The notes below the pieces were generated by a model. The model was not told the origin of the DNA and ran no database searches. It saw only the letters and a list, made by a program, of their open reading frames with translations. A program made the translations under genes and the position numbers. Shown here piece by piece: positions 57,251-64,000 of a stretch of DNA of 64,000 nt (its first letter is position 1; each line of letters begins with the position of its first letter). Origin of the DNA: Arenicola marina (Eukaryota; Annelida; Polychaeta; Arenicolidae); NCBI GenBank assembly GCA_964019135.1, contig OZ025263.1, positions 25,047,639 through 25,111,638 on the forward strand, written 5' to 3'.

Positions 57251-58540
57251 GGCTCAAGACCTGTACTATGAATCAGGTCTTATTTTACGTTCTTTAGTAA
57301 TCGTTTCTCTTGGGTTTTGTATATTATTACCCAGAGGCCAACTCTTCGTGGTGCTTGCAAACCTCCCGCTTAGACTGTTGTGACAACAATAAAGGTCAAC
57401 AGAGAAAGAATGACAGCGATAATACCAGTAACAATACATTAGCCACCCACGTGACGGCCAAGCATAGCAAAACGCGCCGGGGGCAAAGCGCCTTGGCTGT
57501 CACTACTTTCACGATTTATTCTTCGTTGTTACCGCACCCTCCGGTCGTATCGGTACTTCTTGAAAATGATTATATTGCTGGGTTCAAATGGCATCTATAT
57601 GTTCAAAGAAAATATTCCCACTCATTCAATGAGAGGCGACCGCACTCTCACGAAAACGATCGCACGATTTGCTGAACATTACGGTATTCTTCTTTTCTTC
57701 ACGATTGTCTAATTCAATTTAGCCACCATTTTGACACAGAGGAATCCTTGTCACGGGGTAGATCGTGGTGTCAATATCCCAGAAACCGGAGTAAAACATT
57801 GCTACCAGCTTGTGTCGCAGGAAAAGGATGATATTGAATTACATTGCCAGTGTCCAGTGTCCACATTACCATTCTGTCTCCGTATCTCTTGGCTTTCCCC
57901 CTTCATTGTCTTTCACTTGCCGCTTCCTTCTATCGCCCCACGTCAGTCCATCTGAATTGAGTGAGTCCATACTCCCCCTCGTCCTCTATACCCTCCCAAT
58001 CCACCATCCTCAGCAGTTAAAGTCCAACTTAACGACCATCACACGGTTATATGCACATTCACTGGCGTATAAAACAATACCTCGCGTGGGACTCATGGAT
58101 TGCCCGATGCTTTGTTTTTAGGCCTGGATGAAAACTGCAAACTGTGGTTGGTGGTATCAGTGTTACAGCCTTGTGGGTAGCTACATACCTCAATTATCGC
58201 TCATTTTGTGGGCGCCTTTTTGCTTCCATTGCTGCTACATGCACTGCTGACAGTCGATTTTTTTTACTATTTCTAACTATTAGGCAACTGCCGTCTAGCC
58301 ATGGTATCTTTGCTGACTCCTCCAAAAGCTACGCGTTCCAGTGCATGGCTGTTAAAGCTAACTATGCATACGCGCCTCAATTGCTCGGCGAAATTAACCA
58401 ACATAAAATACCCGGTTTAACGACGTCTGCGCCACAGATTGCGGAAGGGATAGCCCCTTTGGCCAGCGAGACTTCACCGTGAATATCGTGTTGCGGAAGT
58501 GTTGATCGATGTCGCCGTTGTGATCATGTCAGCATCGTAA

Positions 58541-59115
58541 GGCCAAGGTCAATATCGAACCGTATGACCGGCGGTACGTACGGCGGTAGAGGCATCTACG
58601 CGTTGTCGCCCACTGATGCGAAGTGACGTTGAGCATGTGGCATGTCGTTAGCTCTCGCGTGTCTCTGGCCACCAGTCACAAGCTGAGCCGTCGCCGGCCC
58701 ACGGTCGACCGATCTATACATCCATACCCATGACGTCATCACTTCGCCCCATGCAAGGTCACATCAACCCTTTCGCCTGACCTGGAACAGCCGGGACCCC
58801 CCTTCGTTCATATTACCCTTGTTTCGACTTCCAGCTGTCGGATATATTGGGCCAATTCTCGACATGAAGCACTATGGTAGGGGGAGAAACGGACTGCTAG
58901 TTAGCAACCTTGGTTAAGCAGCAAGAAAGAGTCCATTATGGGCTCTGGTCTAAGGATAACAACAATGTAGAACGCAGGAGGTCGCGTTATAAAGGTTATT
59001 CAGTATCGAATAATGATAAGTGTTGTTATAATTTATAAGCGGCAGAAAGCGGCTTGTTTTCAATTGACTGGACAAATGGTGCTAAGCCTGCAGTTTATTA
59101 CATGTTACCTCTCCT
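58541..59115 (+). other. No feature recognised
   Basis: Single-copy sequence within this window. No open frame, repeat or RNA gene that I can support. Confidence 0.5.
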
Positions 59116-59470
59116 GACCATGTCCTGGCCGCGGCCATGGAACCGCGGACGTCTGCAGCCCAATGGTGCAGACCATGTCCTAGCCGCAGCCAAGGAGGGG
59201 ATGAAGTCAACAGCCCAATGGTCCTGACCATGTCCTGTCCGCAGCCAGGGACGGGCTGAAGCCCGGAACCCAATGGCCCGGACCATGTCCTGGCCGCAGC
59301 CAGGGACGGGCTGAAGACCGCAGCTCATTGGTCCTTAGCATGTCCTGACCGCAGCCAAAGACGGGACGAAGCCAAGAACCCAATAGCCCGGACCATTGTC
59401 CTGGCCGCAGCCAGGGACAGGCTGAAGCCCGGGACCCAATGGCCCGGACCATGGCAAGGACGGGCTGATA
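59116..59470 (+). repeat. 55-bp minisatellite, about 6.4 copies
   Basis: Units of GACCATGTCCTGGCCGCAGC, then CAGGGACGGGCTGAAGCC and NNAACCCAATGGCCCG. Divergence between units is moderate (10-20 percent). Three minus-strand frames stay open across it; these are artefacts of the repeat. Confidence 0.9.
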
Positions 59471-60066
59471 CCAAGATTTCCGATGCGGGTGCTGATGGAG
59501 AAGGGAAGACGGGAAAGAACGGCATGTGGTGAGGGCGGGGCATGGGGGCTAGGGGTGACGGTAGTCTGTCCAAGGTCACCTCTCCCGGTAGTCTTGTGCC
59601 AATAAAAGCCACTTACTGTTGATCAGGACTTATGGCAGGTCCATGTGAGGCACACAACACTAACACACAGCGCCACCTCTGCATGAGAATCGACTGTACA
59701 AGCGCCCCGTCATAGGTCCGCCAAGTAGTCCTTATTGGTACAAAGTAATCCCCATTGGGCCACTTTGTCTGATATACACGGACGTCAGACCATTACACCC
59801 GCGGAGGTGGATAAACAAATGTGGGCGTCGTCCCAATCCCTTTATTATGTGCGTTGTTTAGTTGGTGCCACCGGCTGTATGACCGCCTTATGCGGTGAAA
59901 AAAACAGTTCATAAATCAACCCTATTAAAACCAGATGGCTCCTTGCTGGCAGATCGCGGGGTTCCCTTGAATCACTGAGATGATGCACTTGCCTAAGTCG
60001 TGTATATTATTCAATTTAAAAGTGTTGGGGGGGGGGGGGGGGGTGGAGAGGGGGGGGGGTTATACA
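59471..60066 (+). other. Unrecognised tract ending in G runs
   Basis: No repeat or gene recognised up to about 60020. Then G homopolymers lie at 60027-60042 and 60050-60059. Confidence 0.5.
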
Positions 60067-60535
60067 CGCCTCAGGCCGTGGCCTTAATTCTGCATTGAAA
60101 AAAAAGGCATTCTTCCTCACGAAGAGGAATCGCCCCAGGCACCCACCTGTTTATCCTTGCAAGTGTCGGATTGTCCTATGCTGTATCGGTTGTTGAGTAC
60201 CATCATTCTTTTGTTTTTTGCTGCAAACCTTTCAAGCACGCTTTACAATTCACTGGAAAACCTGAGACAACAAGATGAAATGGCACTGATTGATGAATGC
60301 CACGAAGCGTTACTGGCAAATGAGTTCATCATCAGGATAATGGTGGCGCGACAAGCTGCGTTATCACCACAGTCACCGATTCGACAACACTTCAAAGTAG
60401 TTCTATGGCAAGCCATGTGTATTAAATTTTCAGCAAAAGGCTATTTTGGGGACCATTATAACCATTATAAGTGCACTGCCACTTCATCTGTTTCATATTT
60501 AGGTTTGCTCAGCGTGTCGTGATCCTTTTCCGAGA
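60067..60535 (+). repeat. Local duplicated segment C, copy 1
   Basis: 60067-60205 (CACGCCTCAGGCCGTGGCC to CTGTATCGGTTGTT) recurs at 62718-62925. 60436-60535 (GGGGACCATTATAACC to CGTGATCCTTTTCCGAGA) recurs at about 61755-61850. A 121-codon frame (60157-60522) crosses both parts; it begins with a hydrophobic stretch (MLYRLLSTIILLFFAANLSS) but neither duplicate keeps it. Confidence 0.6.
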
Positions 60536-61185
60536 CGCAGGAGTTGTTCAGAATATACGTAGGCGTTCTCAATAGAAACATAAAAGAATACAACTAAAAC
60601 AAAGAATTTAACCTGTTTTGCTTAAGATAAAAGATAAGATCATATAAGATTCAATGTTGTTTTACGTCGGTACAAAAGCTTAACAGGATAACATTAATAT
60701 TTGCACGCTAATAACATTGGATAGTTATTGCACGTAATTCGATGAGCATTACTTCATCAGAATTTCCGGGGAAAAGAATTTCCCCCATATCTTATATCTT
60801 TTCTGCCAATTATTTATTAGTTTTTGTCAGTGAGACGACGTTTCGGGGACAAACATATTAGCCCATTAAATCTGGTTTGAAGCGCTTAAGCCATATAATT
60901 GCTTCCCGAATAGCATCATTATCGTCGTGATATGCTAAGACATACTTAAACAGTAGTTTACTCCTAGTCATTTACCCCTTTGTCGATGGGCAAGAAAACC
61001 GGGAACGAGAAAGGGAGAGTTTAACTCTTTTTAATTATTAAGGTTTAATTCTAATTTGTATAATGAGTTTCTTCCGAATTTTGTCGTAAAGAGACATTAG
61101 ATCATATCATAATTGCACCTGGCTGTTGGCTCCACTGCCCCCAGGGATCCCTGCCACCCTCCGCTCCGCTCTTCCCACGCTGCTC
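60536..61185 (+). other. AT-rich tract without features
   Basis: No gene or repeat recognised. Confidence 0.5.
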
Positions 61186-61290
61186 TAGCCCACAGCAGCG
61201 GTAAAAGCGGAACGCCAACGTACGGGGGTTAGTTTCGATTGTGTAGTCAGCGCTGAAAGCTGAGCGCCACCACACGGCGCGGGTGGGCGC
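61186..61290 (-). mobile_element. Fragment resembling the end of the 417-bp MITE
   Basis: On the minus strand TTCCGCTTTTACCGCTGCTG resembles the MITE segment near 6570-6600 and its copy at 46040. A similar GCGCCACC...CGG motif lies nearby. Short and partial; a weak call. Confidence 0.3.
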
Positions 61291-61479
61291 AAGGGGCGCC
61301 AGAGACTCCGCCAGCTGGTGCTTCCAATGGCTTCTGGTGATGAGGGACGCCCTCTGGCGGGGTGCAACGGATTGTCAAAGTGGGAAGAGAGTATCTTAGT
61401 GTCAAAAGTGTCAATAGTTTGTGAGATATAGATGAGAGGAAGGGGGCTAGCGCGATAGGGTTGTGCCCTTTACAATGTG

Positions 61480-61650
61480 ACGGAGGGATCGTGAAGGTGG
61501 CGGGGGGGGGGGGGGTAAAGTTGGCCTGTATCGGGCATGGGAAGAGCCGGTCGGGTAAGGGCAACATGGCACGGAGGAGAGTTGGTGGAGGCGGGGGGGG
61601 GGTGCGGGTAAAGGAGGAGGGGTGCGGGTGAGGAGGGATGCGGGTCATGG
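61480..61650 (+). repeat. G-rich tract
   Basis: Multiple G runs (61501-61515, 61594-61602) with GGAGG/GGTGCGGG motifs. Long minus-strand proline-rich frames here are composition artefacts. Confidence 0.8.
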
Positions 61651-61689
61651 AGCGTGCCCAAGGGGTGCTGTGTAGCCCTCTAGGAGAGT

Positions 61690-62290
61690 CCTGATGTGCA
61701 GTGACGCCCGGTCACCTGTTTATCCAGATTCCCTGACATGGCCATCAGGAAAAGTCGTTATTCACCTGATTTTGCTGACCATTATAAGTGCACTGAAAGT
61801 GAATCTGTTCCTAATTTAGGTCTGCTCGACTTACCATGAACGTGTTCCGAGATACAATGTTGTTGTTGTATATAAATATACCAATAACCTATCAATGTGA
61901 TTGGACAAAAATGTGAGTTGACAGTCTGCTTGGGTCCAGGGTGAACGTATCGGAGGTTGGAGTGGGGAGGGGGGGGGGGGTAGGCATTTTTTTAAACCAA
62001 TTATAACACCTACGTGTGTAGGCTTTACAAATTATACAATTATTATAATATTATATATATAAAATACAAGTCATTGTGAAATCTATAAAATGCTGGACGT
62101 CATTCGTGTTAGAACACACATCATTCAGTAAGGTGATATGATTTATTCCATACCATAAATAGAAATGAATCATCATTAAGTAGCAGCAGTTGCATGTCAC
62201 GTTTGTTTGTCATTGATAACATAAAGTCATGCCGATCGTCACCTCATACTTTAACTCCAGGGACCTAGGGTTGGCGAAACAGTAGGCGAT
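61690..62290 (+). other. Partial copy of segment C and AT-rich sequence
   Basis: 61700-61850 repeats parts of 60145-60535 (CACCTGTTTATCC, ACCATTATAAGTGCACTG, TTTAGGTNTGCTC). The rest has a G run at 61968-61980 and AT-rich sequence with no feature. Confidence 0.5.
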
Positions 62291-62291
62291 G

Positions 62292-62484
62292 CACGATTCT
62301 TTGGGCTATGATAAGGATATGCCACTAATACGATGTGCACGATTCTTTGGGCTATGATAAGGATATGCCACTAATACGATGTGCACGATTCTTTGGGCTA
62401 TGATAAGGATATGCCACTAATACGATGTGCACGATTCTTTGGGCTATGATAAGGATATGCCACTAATACGATGTGTACGATTCT
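62292..62484 (+). repeat. 46-bp tandem repeat, 4 identical-looking copies
   Basis: Starts at 62292, 62338, 62384 and 62430, then a partial copy. The unit is CACGATTCTTTGGGCTATGA, then TAAGGATATGCCACTAATAC and GATGTG. No differences between full copies apart from the last base or two, so the expansion is recent. Confidence 0.95.
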
Positions 62485-62568
62485 CACTTACAATGTTGCA
62501 AAGTGCCATTTGGACTAGACCTTTACGAAAGATAACAAAAACAGTGTCAGGAAGGAGGCAGTACATCA

Positions 62569-62925
62569 TTGGCGGATCCAGGAATTTGAAAAGGGGATGG
62601 GATGTCCACTGAAAACGTGTGACCCGCTTGGGGATGGCTCTAAAAACATTGCAATGGCCGGGGGGTGGGGGGGGGTGTACGACTTGAAAGACGTCATTGT
62701 TCCTGAAAAAGAGGGGGAGGTCCACGCCTCAAGCCATCGCCTTAATTTTCCATTGAAAAACGGCATTCTTCCTCACAAAGAGGGCTTGGTGGCGGGGGAT
62801 GGTGTGTGTGTGTGTGGGGAGGGGGAGGGGGGGGGCTCCTGGAATCGCCCCAGGCACGCACCTGTGGATCCCTGCAAGTGCCCGATTGTCCTACGCTGTA
62901 TCGGTTGTTTTATTAGAAGCATTAT
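62569..62925 (+). mobile_element. Partial GGATCC-type MITE and duplicated segment C, copy 2
   Basis: The left end TTGGCGGATCCAGGAATTTG with AAAAGGGG matches the MITE at 38095. The right inverted end is not clear. 62718-62925 duplicates 60067-60205 but has an extra G-rich piece (62790-62836) inside. Confidence 0.5.
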
Positions 62926-62984
62926 GACTAATTGTCTTAACAGTAGCCTTGCCCCATGTGACTGTTGCACCTATAAGTTTGGTA

Positions 62985-64000
62985 CTGGGAGGAATGCGTT
63001 ATGCAAATATTCATCGCCTGATTCATCACCAGCCGTGATGACATCGCAATACAGATTCTTATTCTCACAGGACATCGCGCTGCATGATTCATTTCGCTCA
63101 AGACGTGTAATATATTTTTTCTGTATTAACCGTCTCGTTGGGGTTTTGCCTTTTATTAACCCGAGTTCCCCTTCTTCGTGGTGCTCCAATCACCATTATT
63201 CAGTTCCTTATTGAGGTAATACATGACCTTTGATGATATTTCTTATGGTTTTAGGTCAGTGTGAGCGGCATTGCTGCAACTGAAACAGCGCCGGTGGAAA
63301 CCCTATATACCTACAAGAGAGACCCGAGAATGAGTCTTCCTTGCCCACCCCCATTCACACCCCGATCCCTGCCTCCCCGCAGGGGAAAGCAATATCCATG
63401 GCAGTAACTGTAACTAACGACCCCACCCCTCCTCCGCATCCGCATCCGGACTCACCGGCCATTATTGGGGAGACAGGGATGATACTATTAACTCCTTGGT
63501 TTTATACTGCACCCTCTGGTCGTATCGATACTTTGTGGAGATGTCTACATTGCTGGGGTCAAATGGCGTTTACATGTTCAATGAAAAGAATCCCACCCTT
63601 TCAATGAGAAGCAACGGCACTCTCCCGAAAATGATCGCATTAAACACGTCAGATGAAATTTTGCCAACATCTTGAGAAAAGCGAATCCTTGTCACGGGTG
63701 ATATATGATATATATGTCCCAGAAACCACAGTGAAAAAGTGCAACCACCTCGCAGAAAAATTACGATATTTAATTACATTCCCAGAGCTGTATCGTTGAA
63801 CTAAATACAACTCACGTCGGCCACAGCTGCTCCAAGGATATTTCTGTATTATTATATTATCAGTATTGCGTTTCCTGTTTTGTTACTTGTGTAAATTGAA
63901 TGTAGTTTACAGCTAGATGGCGTTGTTTCTCTACATTTGTTATGTGCCAAGAGAGCACATGTTCCGCTGAATCTGCGGCAGCCGCATGTGAATACCACCT
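62985..64000 (+). repeat. Family B unit B4 (runs off the window)
   Basis: Starts within the phased repeat (62990-63100) and passes TTAACCGTCTCGTTGGGG (63126), CATGACCTTTGATGATATTT (63222) and ATCCATGGCAGTAACTGTAA (63394), to AGAGCACATGTTCCGCTGAA (63951), which matches B1 at 51137. The order agrees with B1. No gene. Confidence 0.8.

Larger units (their letters stand above)
55311..58540 (+). repeat. Family B unit B3
   Basis: Colinear with B1 from GGCATATTTCATAGGCTG (55316) to GTGTTGATCGATGTCGCC (58499). It lacks most of the pogo-like element, the 435-bp repeats and the CATGACCTTTGATGATA block, and it carries the TATA-bearing module (56620-56850). No supported gene. Confidence 0.8.

Noticed and set aside
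59082-59612. Several minus-strand frames with GPGHWVPGFSPS-like repeats
   Set aside because: Translation of the 55-bp minisatellite; frames change between units.
61247-61661. Proline-rich minus-strand frames
   Set aside because: Caused by poly-G tracts on the plus strand.

Overview
This is animal (eukaryotic) DNA with no host protein-coding gene, rRNA gene or functional tRNA gene that I can support. The evidence is tRNA-derived SINE relics, APE-type LINE fragments with target-site duplications, several MITE-like DNA transposon remnants and long minisatellites; there is no bacterial gene layout. The repeat types and the many long G homopolymers suit a marine invertebrate such as amphioxus or a mollusc, but that is a weak guess and no gene confirms it. 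I saw no retrovirus-like, LTR or capsid-bearing element.

Layout: the left two thirds is a colinear tandem array of a large non-coding unit (family A). It has three long copies, A1 (about 508-20481), A2 (20482-32939) and A3 (32940-44080), and one that breaks off early, A4 (44081-46925). About thirty landmarks occur in the same order and strand in each. Much of the array differs by about 10-12 percent between copies, but some A1/A2 stretches are 95 to nearly 100 percent identical. At about 46.9 kb the array switches to a second unit (family B): B1 46926-52435, B2 52436-53823, B3 55311-58540 and B4 62985-64000. A piece of family A (A5, 53824-55310) is spliced between B2 and B3. The stretch 58541-62984 is a patchwork of minisatellites, G-rich tracts and short local duplications.

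Each unit has its own additions. A1 has a 29-bp minisatellite of about 42 copies, a 3.5-kb decayed LINE, a 4 x 49-bp repeat, a SINE, a small MITE and a 417-bp MITE. A2 has a 42-bp minisatellite followed by a 15-bp one, and a 1.6-kb insertion carrying TGACGTCA palindromes. A3 has a GGATCC-type MITE, a TATA-bearing module and a SINE split by an insertion. A 5'-truncated LINE with a perfect 12-bp target duplication sits at the A1/A2 boundary. Because neighbouring units supply the empty site, several insertions can be delimited nearly to the base.

The only real coding remnants are LINE proteins: an ORF1-like domain, an endonuclease, a reverse transcriptase and C-terminal tails, all broken. Other long open frames are by-products of minisatellites or chance. 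The main point of interest is the structure itself: a decaying large-unit tandem array with mapped switch points to a second array, unit-specific minisatellite growth, and signs of local sequence exchange between copies.
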